Assembly (NCBI GenBank): GCA_963720675.1
Contig: CAVRGH010000010.1
Span: 434,001 to 498,000 of the forward strand
Reading direction: 5' to 3'
Length of the DNA: 64,000 bases
Source of the DNA: JALHSW01 sp963720675
GTDB lineage: Bacteria; Actinomycetota; Acidimicrobiia; IMCC26256; PALSA-555
Both the position numbers and the translations under genes were made by a program. The notes below the pieces were generated by a model. It had not been told where the DNA came from. It worked only from the letters and a program-made list of their open reading frames with translations, and searched no databases. This document shows, one piece after another, positions 18,496-27,660 of this stretch (position 1 is the stretch's first letter; each line of letters begins with the position of its first letter).

Positions 18496-19014
18496 CGCGG
18501 CGAGCACGTGATCGAGTGGCGCGTGGTCCGCAGTGTGTTCGTCCACGTGCTCGTACCCGATCCGGTCGGCCGGTCCGAGCACGAACGTGCCACCGAGCTG
18601 GTTGGTGCGTCTTCCCGGCTTCTTCACCCGGTATCCGGCGCGATGCGCGCGGCGCGCCCCGCCGAGGCTGCGTGGGTCGAACACCAACCGGAACGGGTTC
18701 ACCTTCGGAAGTGCCGCCGCCCGCGCGGCGACGGCATCGTCGTCGACGAGCACCGGGAACGGGATCTGCTCCTGCTCGACGAAGTCCGCGGCGTAGCGCC
18801 GATCGCCCGTGCCGACGGCCACCACCTCGGCGCCCAGTCCCCGGATCTCGTCGTAGTGCTCGCGCAACTGCGCGGCGTGCTCGCGGCAGAGCAGTCAGCC
18901 GAAGTGCCGAAGGAAGACCAGCACCACCGCACGGTCCTCCCAGTACGCACCGAGGCGGTGGGCCTCGCCGTTCGCGTCCTCGAGCTCGGCGGCGGCGAGT
19001 GCGCGGAGATCCAT
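18484..19014 (-). CDS. AhpC/TSA-type redoxin with in-frame TGA at the active-site Cys: probable selenoprotein
   Basis: 176 codons including one TGA. The protein has the thioredoxin-like redoxin fold of the peroxiredoxin-like 2 / SelL-related group: AVVLVFLRHFG, then TGA (18897-18895), then LLCREHAAQLREHY. Homologues of this group carry C-x-x-C (HFGC-x-x-CREH) here, so the TGA takes exactly the place of the first Cys and would give a U-x-x-C redox centre. The frame is identical on both sides and runs on for about 136 codons (GAEVVAVGTGDRRYAADFV, FPVLVDDD, GGTFVLGPADRIGYEH) to a TGA at 18484. A hairpin starts 6 nt after the TGA. Start ATG at 19014; divergent from the HD gene. If Sec is not inserted, only a 39-residue peptide is made. 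A sequencing substitution is the alternative. Confidence 0.75.
18869..18888 (-). promoter_or_regulatory. candidate bacterial SECIS hairpin
   Basis: On the mRNA, directly after TGA + CUGCUC: UGC(C)GCG pairs with CGCGCA (six pairs with one bulged C), closing a 7-nt loop AGCACGC whose second base is G. Bacterial SECIS elements are hairpins shortly downstream of the UGA with a small loop having a G in its first two positions, so size and placement fit, though the loop is near the lower distance limit. Folded by eye only. Confidence 0.45.
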
Positions 19015-19067
19015 CACCAGAGTCTCGCACGTGCGCGTGGGGTGATCGGTTGCGCGAGAATCGGCCC

Positions 19068-19619
19068 ATGACTCCTGCCGCGCTCACCCGCATGGACACC
19101 TCCACCGCCGAGCAGTGGTCGGTCATCGGCCAGGAGACGATGGAGCATCAAGGCCGGGTCGCCGAGTCGGTGCTCGAGATGCTGCGCTCCCTCGCCGCCA
19201 TCACCGATGGCTTCGCAGTCGACCAGCTCACCCACTGCCTCCAGACGGCGACGCTCGCGGAGCGGGCCGGGGCCGACGACGAGATGGTCGTCGCGAGCCT
19301 GTGCCACGACATCGGCAAGGCGATCAGCGTCATGAACCACCCGCAGATCGGCGCCGCGATCCTCAAGCCGTACGTCCGAGACGACGTGTACCACGTGATC
19401 CTCGCTCACCAGGACTTCCAGGGCCGGCACTACTACCACCACTTCGGCGGCGATCCCGATGCACGCGAGCAGTACCGCGGTGCGCCGTGGTTCGCCATGG
19501 CGGAGCAGTTCGCCGACGAGTGGGACCAGCTCGCGTTCGAGCCCGAATACGACACGTTGCCCCTCGAGCACTTCGAGGCCCGTGTCCGCGCAGTCTTCGC
19601 GACCCCGCACTCGCTGTAG
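19068..19619 (+). CDS. HD-domain protein of the PhnZ/MIOX-like type
   Basis: 183 aa, cytoplasmic. HD-fold helical protein with metal ligands in the order THCLQTA (His), CHDIGK (His-Asp), NHPQIGA (His), ILAHQDF (His) and FADEWDQLAF (Asp), the set used by HD phosphohydrolases and by the di-iron oxygenases PhnZ and MIOX. The sequence around AERAGADDEMVVASLCHDIGK is close to PhnZ-like oxygenases, which cleave C-P or C-C bonds with O2. No phosphonate genes are nearby, so the substrate is unknown. ATG at 19068 with GAGAAT 6 nt before it; divergent from the probable selenoprotein, 53 bp apart, and followed 9 bp later by the PIG-L gene. Confidence 0.82.
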   Translation: MTPAALTRMDTSTAEQWSVIGQETMEHQGRVAESVLEMLRSLAAITDGFAVDQLTHCLQTATLAERAGADDEMVVASLCHDIGKAISVMNHPQIGAAILKPYVRDDVYHVILAHQDFQGRHYYHHFGGDPDAREQYRGAPWFAMAEQFADEWDQLAFEPEYDTLPLEHFEARVRAVFATPHSL

Positions 19620-19628
19620 TCGCCGCCC

Positions 19629-20360
19629 GTGACCGACGACACCCTCGAGGCCTTCCCCGACGACTGGACGCGCGGCCTCGCGGTCGTCGCCCACCCCGAC
19701 GACCTCGAGTACGGCGCCGCGAGCGCCGTCGCGCGGTGGACGAGCGAAGGCAAGACCATCGTCTACGCCCTGGTGACGCGCGGCGAAGCCGGCATCGACG
19801 GGATGGACCCCGTCGAGGTCGGACCGCTCCGCAGCGCCGAGGAGCACGCCAGCGCGGCCGTCGTCGGCGTCGACGAGGTCGAGTTCCTCGAAGGGCACGC
19901 GGACGGGCTCGTCGAGTACGGCGTGCCGCTCCGCCACGACCTCGCGGCCGTGATCCGGAAGCACCGGCCCGACGTGCTGCTTTCCATCAACCATCGGGCG
20001 ACCTGGGGGCCGGGGTCCCCGCCCAACCACTCGGACCATCGCCACGTCGGCGAAGCGCTCCTCGACGCCGCACGCGACGCGGCAAACCGTTGGCTCTTCA
20101 CCGACCTCGCCGACCGCGGCCTGGAGCCCTGGCCGGGCGTGCGCTTCGCGGCGTTCAACGCTTCGCCGGACGCGACCCATGCCGTCGACGTCACCGGCTT
20201 CCTCGACCGCGGGATCGCGTCGCTCCGCGAACATCGTGTGTACCTCGACGGCCTCGGGGGCGACATGGACCCCGACGCGTTCCTTCGTGGCGCGGCCGAG
20301 CAGTTCGGGACACGCTTCGGTGTCGAGCACGCCGTCGCGTTCGAGGTCGTGCCGCTCTAG
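19629..20360 (+). CDS. PIG-L / LmbE family deacetylase
   Basis: Zinc-dependent N-acetyl-sugar deacetylase family, 243 aa. The metal-binding AHPDD is at about residue 24 and the second site NHSDHRHVG near 137; GEAGIDGMDP resembles the family's G-E-x-G loop. In actinobacteria the family includes MshB and Mca of mycothiol metabolism as well as antibiotic and GlcNAc-PI deacetylases. Proximity to a probable redoxin makes thiol metabolism an attractive idea, but the sequence itself does not decide this. GTG start at 19629, 9 bp after the HD gene, so the two are probably one transcript. Intact. Confidence 0.88.
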   Translation: MTDDTLEAFPDDWTRGLAVVAHPDDLEYGAASAVARWTSEGKTIVYALVTRGEAGIDGMDPVEVGPLRSAEEHASAAVVGVDEVEFLEGHADGLVEYGVPLRHDLAAVIRKHRPDVLLSINHRATWGPGSPPNHSDHRHVGEALLDAARDAANRWLFTDLADRGLEPWPGVRFAAFNASPDATHAVDVTGFLDRGIASLREHRVYLDGLGGDMDPDAFLRGAAEQFGTRFGVEHAVAFEVVPL

Positions 20361-20393
20361 GAGCTACCGCGACGGCCCTGACTCCGTCATCGC

Positions 20394-21659
20394 TCAGTCG
20401 AGCACACCCAGCCGGCGCGCGCACTGCGACCGTGCGGGCCCGGATCTCCTCCTCGTCGGCCACGACCCGGTCGCGCATCAGCACCCGGCCGTCGACGACG
20501 ACGGCATCGACGACCGACCCGGACGCCGCGTACACGAGGTTGGCGAGGAGGTTGCCCGGGTTGAGCTCCGCCGCGTCCGTGCGCACCAGCACGAAGTCCG
20601 CGGGCGCGCCGACCTCGATCCGCGGGGAACCACCCAGTGCGGGCGCGAGCGCACCCGTCACGACGTCCCAGGCCTCGTCGGCCGGCAGCGCGGCGGGATC
20701 GTGCTGCCGGTGCTTCTGCACCAGGGCGAGCACCTTGACGTCCTGCAGCAGGTCCAGCCCGTTGTTCGACGACGCACCGTCGGTCCCGAGGCCGACCGGG
20801 ATGCCGTGGGCCGCGCAGCTCGGCGTACGGGAAGATGCGTCCGACCGCGAGCTTCAGGTTCGAGACCGGGTTCGTGACGACGGTCGCTCCCCGCTCGGCG
20901 ACCAGCTCGAGCTCGGGGTCCTCCATCCAGACGCCATGGGCGAGCACGGTGCGCGGGCCCAACGCACCGAGGTGGTCGAGGTGGTCACCGACGCGCTGCC
21001 CGGTCCGCTCGATGCACCCGGGGGTCTCCTCCTCGATCTCGAGGAAGTGGATGTGGATCGGCAACGAGCGCGCGTCGGCCTGCTCGGCTGCCCACGCGAG
21101 CGTTGCGTCGCTCACCGTGTAGACGGAGTGCGGCGTGAGCGACAACGAGACGCGCGGCCCGACGTCGGCGAGCGCGTCGAGCACGCTCGGCCGCACCCGG
21201 CCTGCACCTCCCGACCCCGCGTCGGGTCGAGCCCGTCGACGAGCGGGAACCCGATCGTCGCCCGGATGCCCGCGTCCTCGACCGCCCGGGCGACGGCCTG
21301 GGGGTGCCAGTACATGTCCCAGAACCGGACGGTGCCGCTGCGGATCATCTCGACGCAGGCGAGCCGGGTGCCCCAGTACACGTCGTCGTCGGTCAGGCGC
21401 GCCTCGGCGGGCCAGATGCGGTCGCTCGAGCCAGTCCAGCAGGCGGAGGTCGCTGCCGTAACCGCGGAAGAGGGTCATGGCGGCGTGCGTGTGGCCGTTG
21501 ACCAGGCCCGGCAGCAGCGACCCGGCCGGTGCCGTCGAGGAGGTCGTCGCCGGGCTCGGCCACGACCTCGGGACCGACGGCGGTGATCACGCCGTCGACC
21601 GCCCGGATCCCGACGGTGACCCCGCCGACCTCGGCTCCGACGACGGTCAACCCGGACAT
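20394..21659 (-). CDS. amidohydrolase of the ATZ/TrzA/MtaD type (multiple frameshifts)
   Basis: Metal-dependent deaminase or hydrolase (candidates: S-adenosylhomocysteine/5'-methylthioadenosine, guanine or atrazine-type substrates). Reconstructed pieces in order: GLTVVGAEVGGVTVGIRAVDGVITAVG, LVNGHTHAAMTLFRG (H-x-H), DDVYWGTRLACVEMIRSGT, SLSLTPHSVYTVSDATL, IHIHFLEIEEET (His), TVLAHGVWM (His), TNPVSNLKLAVG, LGTDGASSNNG (Asp), then IEVGAPADFVLV and the tail. This is the full ATZ layout of about 420 aa. The frame breaks near 21520, 21430, 21210, 20825 and 20430. ATG at 21659 behind TACGAT, divergent from the transglycosylase gene. Confidence 0.82.
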
Positions 21660-21666
21660 CGCGGTG

Positions 21667-21672
21667 ATCGTA
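21667..21672 (-). promoter_or_regulatory. -10 box of the amidohydrolase gene
   Basis: TACGAT on the minus strand, 7 nt before the ATG at 21659. Confidence 0.5.
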
Positions 21673-21704
21673 CGCGGCGGTCGCGCGGCTGGCATCCTGG
21701 CGCG

Positions 21705-22595
21705 GTGCCCACCCGTCCCGTCCATCACGTCGCGCTCGCGCTCGCGACGGGCGCGATCCTGGTCGGCGCGTGCGGGGGCGGCGGTGGTGGACAGCTCGCC
21801 GGCGGCGGCGCGACGACCACCACGAGCACCGATCGCACACCGATCCCCGCCTCGGACCTGGCGATCCCACGATCGGCGAAGGCCACCGCACGCGAGCTGA
21901 CCGAGGTCGAGGTCGGGCTTCGCGCGAGCGATACCCCGACCTCCGAGCTCCGCGACCTCGGTCTCCGCCAGCAGGAGGCCTACCGCGCCCTGGGCGCACA
22001 CCCGGACTGGGCGCCGACGGTGATCGCGGGCGTCCCCAGCGCCGTGCGCGCCGCGGTGCAGGCGAACATCGACGCGGGCGCGTCGCTGGCTGCCCTCGGC
22101 GCGAGCGGTGGTGGCGCACCGACCTCGTTCCCGCCGTGGCAGATCCTGACCCCGGAGCCCGTGGCCACGTTGCGCTCGTACTACGACGAGGCCGAGGCGG
22201 CGACCGGCATCCCCTGGGCGTACCTCGCAGCGATCCACCTGGTCGAGACCCGCCACGGTCGGATCCGCGGGCCGAGCACCGCCGGCGCGCAGGGCCCGAT
22301 GCAGTTCATCCCGGCGACGTGGGCCAGCTACGGCGAGGGCGACATCAACAGCAACCACGACGCGATCCAGGCCGCGGCGCGGTACCTGAAGTCGCGTGGC
22401 GGTCCCGCCGACATGGATCGGGCGCTCTTCTCGTACAACAACGACGATCGGTACGTCGCCGCGGTGCAGGACTACGCGAAGGTGCTGCTCGCCGACCCCG
22501 CCGCGTACGCCGGGTACCACGAGTGGCAGGTGTTCGTCGCGACCACCGACGGGGTCTTCCTCCTCCCCGAGGGCTTCGTCGGCCCCGGCGCGTAG
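21705..22595 (+). CDS. lytic transglycosylase lipoprotein
   Basis: Murein hydrolase that cleaves the MurNAc-GlcNAc bond with formation of a 1,6-anhydro end. 296 aa from the GTG at 21705. Signal peptide with lipobox LVGAC (Cys near residue 21), then a Gly/Thr-rich linker, a helical middle, and the catalytic domain from about residue 150: ATGIPWAYLAAIHLVETRHG (catalytic Glu), GPSTAGAQGPMQFIPATW and FSYNNDDRYVAAV. These are the MltB/SLT-type motifs. It should sit at the outer face of the membrane. Only 45 bp separate it from the divergent amidohydrolase start. Intact. Confidence 0.9.
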   Translation: MPTRPVHHVALALATGAILVGACGGGGGGQLAGGGATTTTSTDRTPIPASDLAIPRSAKATARELTEVEVGLRASDTPTSELRDLGLRQQEAYRALGAHPDWAPTVIAGVPSAVRAAVQANIDAGASLAALGASGGGAPTSFPPWQILTPEPVATLRSYYDEAEAATGIPWAYLAAIHLVETRHGRIRGPSTAGAQGPMQFIPATWASYGEGDINSNHDAIQAAARYLKSRGGPADMDRALFSYNNDDRYVAAVQDYAKVLLADPAAYAGYHEWQVFVATTDGVFLLPEGFVGPGA

Positions 22596-22642
22596 CGGTT
22601 CCGCCCGGCCGGCGTGGACGGCCCGCCGGGGTTACCGACGGG

Positions 22643-22648
22643 TAGTCT
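22643..22648 (+). promoter_or_regulatory. -10 box of the acyltransferase-like gene
   Basis: TAGTCT, 8 nt before the ATG at 22657. This places the true start upstream of the frameshift in the following gene. Confidence 0.5.
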
Positions 22649-22656
22649 GACCGGCC

Positions 22657-23554
22657 ATGTGGTGGCGACGATCCGACGGGACCGCTGTCGCGGGACCTCC
22701 CCCGCAGCCGTCGCGTCATGCCCTACCTGATGAAAGGCCGCAACGAGGCCGCGGTCTACTTCGAGCAGGAGCTCCACCTCACCAAGACCGATGCGTTCAT
22801 CCGGGCGTGGAACCAGGAGAACCCGGCACTGCGCATCGACGTCTTCCACCTCGCGCTCTGGGGACTCCGCTCCGCGTTCGAGCGCACCCCGAGCACGCAC
22901 CGATTCGTCGCCGGGGGCCGCCTCTACGACCGCAAGGGCATCTGGTTCTCCTACGCGGTGAAGCAGAAGCTCGAGACGGGCTCGCCCCTCGTCGTCGTCA
23001 AGCGGCGCTTCGACACCGACGTGAGCTTCGCCGCGATGGTCGAGGGCATGGCCGAGTCCCAGGCCGACCTCAAGTCCGGGGACGAGAACCGGGTCGAGCG
23101 CGAGCTCGGGCTCCTGATGATCTTCCCGGGTTGGATCCGTCGCATCATCATGAAGGCGATCAGCGGACTCGACCGCCTCGGGATGTTGCCGCCCAGCTAC
23201 ATCGAGCACGACCCGATGTACGCCTCGGCATTCTTCGCCAACATGGCGAGCCTCGGGATGCCGCCCGTGTACCACCACCTCTACGAGTACGGCACCTGCG
23301 GGGTGTTCTGCTCGCTCGGGCGCCCGGTCACCGAGCCCGGCAGCCCCACGAGCGGCCCCGATCGGCGCCGCTCGATGGTCGTGCGGTGGACCTACGACGA
23401 GCGCGTCGACGACGGTCTGGCCGCCTGGTACAGCCTTCGACGCTTCAAGCAGGTCGTCGAGGACCCCGAGGCCGCTGACTTGGCCCCCGAGCCCGTGCCT
23501 GCGGGCCAGATCGAGGACTCGTCGACCCCCGTCGACGGCGCCGCCCTCCCGTAG
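22657..23554 (+). CDS. 2-oxoacid dehydrogenase acyltransferase (E2/CAT-fold) like protein, one frameshift
   Basis: Resembles the catalytic domain of CoA-dependent acyltransferases (E2 components, chloramphenicol acetyltransferase) but has no lipoyl or subunit-binding domain. About 298 aa. Visible: RVMPYLMKGRNEAAVYFEQ, DVFHLALWGLRSAFE, HRFVAGGRLYDRKGIWFSYAVKQ and YHHLYEYGTCGVFCSLG. The usual HxxxDG active-site motif is not obvious, so activity is uncertain. The first 20 residues (MWWRRSDGTAVAGPPPQPS) are in another frame; the shift lies near 22700, in or next to a run of five C. Its stop codon TAG starts the -10 box of the next gene. A partner of the alpha-oxoamine synthase is plausible. Confidence 0.72.
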
Positions 23555-23557
23555 AAT
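23552..23557 (+). promoter_or_regulatory. -10 box of the alpha-oxoamine synthase gene, built on the upstream stop codon
   Basis: TAGAAT, 7 nt before the GTG at 23565. Its first three bases are the stop codon of the acyltransferase-like gene. Confidence 0.55.
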
Positions 23558-23564
23558 CGGCCCT

Positions 23565-24774
23565 GTGACCTTCTTCTCGGAACGCCTCGACGCCTTTCCG
23601 CGCATCGAGCCGTACCGGATCGCCCGAGACGCCGGCTTCTGGCCGTTCTACAAGAGCGTCGAGAGCGCCTCGACTCCCCGCATCACCGTCGAGGGCCGCG
23701 AGCTCATCAACTTCGGCTCCAACAACTACCTCAGCCTCTCGTACCACCCGCAGGTGATCGAGGCCGCGATCGCTGCGACCCGGCACTTCGGCACCGGCGT
23801 CACCGGGAGCCGGCTCCTCAACGGGACCCTGACCCTGCACCGGGAGCTCGAGGCCGAGCTGGCCGACTTCTACGGCCGTGAAGCCGCGCTCGTGTTCACG
23901 ACCGGGTACGTCGCGAACGTCGCCGCCATCGCGGGGTTCCTCGGCCGCGGCGACTACGCCGTCGTCGACAAGGACATCCACAACTCACTGCTCAGTGGCG
24001 TGCGCCTGAGCGGTGCCTCGATGAAGCGCTTCCGCCACAACGACCTGGACCACCTCGAGAAGGCGCTCGGTGCGCTCGCCCCCGATGCCGCCAAGGGCAT
24101 CATCGTCGACGGCGTGTACTCGATGGGCGGCGACACCGCACCGCTCGACCGCATCGTCGAGATCGCGAAGCGCACACCCAACTCGTTCCTGCTCGACGAC
24201 GAGGCCCATGGCTTCGGGGTGCTGGGCGAGCGCGGCCTCGGTGCTGCCGAGCAGTACGGCGTGCTCGACGACGTCGATCTCGTCACGATCACGTTCTCGA
24301 AGACGCTCGGCTCCTGCGGCGGCGCGCTGATCGGTGACGCGGACGCGATCGAGCTCCTCACCGTCTCGGCCGACACGTTCATCTTCACCGCCGTCGAACA
24401 CGCCGGGCTCGGTCGCCGCCGCGCTCGCGGCGCTCCGGATCCTCCGTGCGGAGCCGGAGCGTCCGCGCCGGCTCCGTGCGAACGTCGCGTCGTTCCTCGA
24501 GATGCTCAGCGAGCGCGGCATCCCGACGAACCCCGTCGAGAGCGCGATCGTCACCATCCCGCTCCGCCTGCACGACGATCTCTCGACGGTGCTCGCCGCC
24601 ATCGACCTGCTCGACAAGGGCGTCTTCGTGAACCCGGTGATCCCGCCGGCCAGCACGCGCGACATCGGCGTGATCCGACTCAGCCTCATGGTCGACCACG
24701 ACCCGTTGCTGCTCGAAGAGGCTGCCGACACGCTCGCGAAAGTGCTCTCGGAGCACGAGCAGCTCCCCGAGTAG
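23565..24774 (+). CDS. alpha-oxoamine synthase (PLP-dependent, BioF/KBL/SPT family), one frameshift
   Basis: Condenses an amino acid with an acyl thioester, releasing CO2. About 403 aa. Family markers: FGSNNYLSL near residue 47, TGSRLLNGT near 85, DKDIHNSLLSG near 130, DDEAHGFGVLGERG near 210 (PLP Asp/His) and TFSKTLGSCGG near 245 (PLP Lys). The frame shifts near 24400: removing one G turns the text into FTASNTPGSVAAALAAL, as in homologues. GTG start at 23565. There are no other biotin genes nearby, so BioF is not assumed; serine palmitoyltransferase-like activity would suit the neighbouring acyltransferase and hydroxylase. Confidence 0.85.
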
Positions 24775-24784
24775 CCCGGGGAGC
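24762..24784. terminator. hairpin between convergent genes
   Basis: GCTCCCCG, 7-nt loop, CGGGGAGC (8-bp perfect stem) lies across the stop of the oxoamine synthase and just beyond the stop of the convergent hydroxylase. Symmetric, so it could end both transcripts; no T-run. Confidence 0.45.
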
Positions 24785-24789
24785 GGGCG

Positions 24790-25548
24790 TCACGCCGCCC
24801 GGTTGCGAACCTGTTCGAAGCGCTTCTCCCACGCGTTGTGGCGGGCCTTCGCGTCCTGGATGAACGGCGAGAAGCCGATCACCTTGAGCACGACCTCGTT
24901 GAAGATGCGCGGGATCCCCGCGAGCGGTCGCTTGAAGTCGACGAAGAGCACGACACGGGTCCCGTCGGTGTCGTTCCACGCCTCGTGCTCGAAGGTGTCG
25001 TCGAACACCAGGCTCTTGCCCTCTTCCCAGTGCCGAACTGCATCGCCGACCCGGATCCCGCACGCGTCCTCGGGCTCGGGGACCATGAGCCCGAGGTGGT
25101 ACCGCAGCACACCCTTGTACGGACCCCCGTGCGGGGGGATCCGCTTGTGCGGGGCGAAGATCGAGAACATCGCCGTGGTCATGCCCGGGATCTGCCGGAG
25201 CAGGCGCGCGGTCTCCGGACAGCGGTCGACGTTGTGCCCGGCGGTGAAGCCGTACCCGTAGAAGAAGAACGTCTTCCAGCGGTCGTCATCGGTGATCTGG
25301 TACTGGTCGATGGAGATGTCCTGGAAGTTCGGGAGTGCGTCCTGGTACCGGAGCACCTCGTCGAGCTCGGCCCGGATGACGGGCGCGTTCGCCTCCATCT
25401 CGGCGACCCACGCGAAGTCCTCCGGCGCGAAGAACGTGTGGTCGCCGACGAGCGAGTGGCGACCGAAGTATCCGTCGAGCCACCGGATGAACCGCTCGCC
25501 GATGCGGGTGGACGTGTCGACGACGCGCTCTCGGAATCCTCGCGCCAC
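24790..25548 (-). CDS. aspartyl/asparaginyl beta-hydroxylase (LpxO-like) family protein
   Basis: Fe(II)/2-oxoglutarate dioxygenase family acting on Asp/Asn side chains or on lipid acyl chains (LpxO). 252 aa, intact. Iron/2OG features: APHKRIPPHGGPYKGVLRYHLGL (first His, then 2OG-contacting residues), FDDTFEHEAWN (second His) and DGTRVVLFVDF (Arg). The usual second metal ligand acid is a Gly here (HGG), as in other members of this family. GTG start at 25548 with a strong GGAGGAGGA upstream and a TAATCT box about 30 nt away. No membrane helix is evident. Convergent with the oxoamine synthase, suggesting a shared lipid-modifying role. Confidence 0.83.
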   Translation of the reverse strand: MARGFRERVVDTSTRIGERFIRWLDGYFGRHSLVGDHTFFAPEDFAWVAEMEANAPVIRAELDEVLRYQDALPNFQDISIDQYQITDDDRWKTFFFYGYGFTAGHNVDRCPETARLLRQIPGMTTAMFSIFAPHKRIPPHGGPYKGVLRYHLGLMVPEPEDACGIRVGDAVRHWEEGKSLVFDDTFEHEAWNDTDGTRVVLFVDFKRPLAGIPRIFNEVVLKVIGFSPFIQDAKARHNAWEKRFEQVRNRAA

Positions 25549-25577
25549 TCCGTCCTCCTCCGCTCGCGAGGGGCGCC

Positions 25578-25583
25578 AGATTA
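25578..25583 (-). promoter_or_regulatory. -10 box of the hydroxylase gene, built on the upstream stop codon
   Basis: TAATCT on the minus strand, 29 nt before the GTG at 25548; its TAA is the stop codon of the helicase gene. Unlike most starts here, this transcript would have a short leader with a Shine-Dalgarno. Confidence 0.45.
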
Positions 25584-27606
25584 GCCTGCGCCACCCGCCC
25601 CGACGCCGAGCCCCGCGGAGCCGGTCGCGGCCTCGAGGAACGCCCGGGCTTCCTCGGGATCGATCACGCGACGCAGCGGCGGCATGGACGCGAGCAGCAC
25701 CGATCGGTAGCCGGCCGTCGCAAGCCTCCGATCGAGCACCGCGACCACACCACGATCGGCGTGCGAGCGGATGAGCCGCCCGGTCCCCTGGGCGAGCACG
25801 AGCGCCGCCGCCGGAAGGTCGATCTCGCGGAACCCGTCTCCACCCGTCCGCTCGACCGCCTCACGCCGCGCCTGCTCGAGCGGGTCGTCGGGCCGCGCGA
25901 AGGGCAGCCGGTCGATCACCACCAGCACGCACGCGGGGCCCGGGACGTCGAGTCCCTGCCAGAACGCGCGGGTGGCGACCAGGCAGGACGTCTCGTCCTC
26001 CCCGAACTGCTCGATCAAACGCGCCGTGGTGTCGTCGCCCTGCGTGAGCACCGTGTGCTCGGTCCGCTCGACCAGGACCTCGGAGAACGTGCGCACGCCG
26101 CGCCACGACGTGCACAGCACGAGCGTCCGCCCGCCCGCGGCCTCGACGAGCTCGCACAGCTCCTCGGACGCGGCCTCGGTCCACTCGGCGTCGCGCACGT
26201 CGGGGAGGTGCTTCGGCACGTAGAGCAGCCCCTGGGCCCGCAGGTCGAACGGCGACTCGACGTGCAGCGCTTCGTACCCGAGCGCACGGGTGAGGTCGGC
26301 CTCGTCGAGGCCAGGCGGCCCCGTCCTCGTCCGCCTCCTCCTCGACCGGTCGCGGGTGGGGCTTGGCGTCCGGATCCGTCGCGGAGGCGCTCGGGTCGAG
26401 CCCCAACCGACGGGCGAGGGGCTCGAAGCGCTCGCCCGGCCCGAGCGTCGCGGAGACCATGACGACGGGCACGGTCGCGAACAGGAGCGGTGCGAGACGC
26501 TCACCGATGGCGACGGGCGCCAGGCGCAGCGTGGCGCGCTCCTTGCCCTCGATCCACGCGACCTCACCGTCGCGGGGCGTCTGCAGCCGCCGGAGCGCGT
26601 CCAACCGGCTGCTCGCCAGCTTGACCGCCTGCGCTGCCGCTGCGCTCTCGGTGGCCTTGACCCCGGCACTCGCGGTCGCGACTCGCTCGGCCGCAGAGGC
26701 GAGCGCTGCGGCGAGGCCGGGCTCGGTCGGGTCGACGCGTCCCTCCAGTCCGTCGAGAGAGCTCTCGAGGCGTTCGGCCGAGTCGTTCAGTGCATCGGTG
26801 ACCTCGGCGCGCGCGCCCGCGCGGCGAAGCCGCCCTGCGAGCTGTCGGAGCCCGACCGCAGTGACGTCGGCGCCGAGCGCGTTCGTGGCGATGCGGTCGA
26901 ACGCGTGCGCCTCGTCGACCACCAGGACGTCGTGCGGGGGGAGCAAACGCCCGCCCGCCGCGAGATGCGCGGCGTACAGGGCGTGGTTCACGACCACGAT
27001 GTCGACCGACTCGGCGCGGAAGCGGGCCCGCTCCGCGAAGCACTCGACCCCGTGGTCGCACCGCGTCGCGCCGGGGCACTCGTTCGGACCACAGGTCACG
27101 GCCCGCCACGACGCCGGCGCGACGGCATCCCCGAGGTCGGCGACGTCACCGGTATCACTCTCTTCCGCGAACTCGTGCAGCGCGGCGAGGTCCTCGGTGA
27201 AGGTCGGGCCGGGGCGCTCGTCGAACAACGCGTCGGTGTCGGACCCGTGCAGCCGCGCGAGGCAGAGGTAGTTCGAACGCCCTTTCAGCAGCGCGCTCGA
27301 CACCCGCCGTCCCGAGTGCTCGCGCAACAACGGGAGGTCGTTGCGCCAGAGCTGGTCCTGGAGCGTCAAGGTCGCGGTCGCAACCACCGCGCGCGCACCG
27401 GCCGCGACGATCGGCGCGAGGTACGCCAGGCTCTTGCCCGAGCCGGTCGGCGCCTCGGCCAGGAGGTGGTGCCCGTCGGCGATGGCGTCCGCGACCGCTG
27501 ACGCCAGCCGGTGCTGCCCGGGCCGGTCGTCGCCACCGAGCCCCGCGACGGTGCGGTCGAGGACCTCGAGCGGATCTGCCGGCGCGGATCGAGCCGTCGC
27601 GCTCAC
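25581..27606 (-). CDS. DinG/XPD-type ATP-dependent DNA helicase (one frameshift)
   Basis: Superfamily 2 helicase with an iron-sulfur cluster, likely acting in repair of DNA structures. About 675 aa. Walker A EAPTGSGKS near residue 50, then the Cys set in VTCGPNECPGATRCDHGVECF (four Cys for 4Fe-4S), DEAH in VLVVDEAHAFD, and motifs III-VI: VVMVSATLGPG, TLVLCTSWRGVRTF, CLVATRAFWQGLDVPG and LAQGTGRLIR. Frame change near 26310; deleting one base joins EDGAAW and LDEADLTRALG. Start taken as the GTG at 27606; an ATG at 27675 is also in frame. Divergent from the molybdopterin oxidoreductase. Confidence 0.9.
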
Positions 27607-27660
27607 CCGGAGCGACCCGCGAGCGCGGGGTGCAGGAGGTCGCGAAGCATCGGGGCAGCG

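Noticed and set aside
22596..22642. CCGGCG...CGCCGG repeat after the transglycosylase as a terminator
   Set aside because: Only a 6-bp stem with a 9-nt loop in very GC-rich DNA, no T-run; expected by chance.
23565..24774. Calling the oxoamine synthase BioF (biotin synthesis)
   Set aside because: No bioA, bioB, bioD or pimeloyl genes are near; family alone cannot separate BioF from KBL or SPT.
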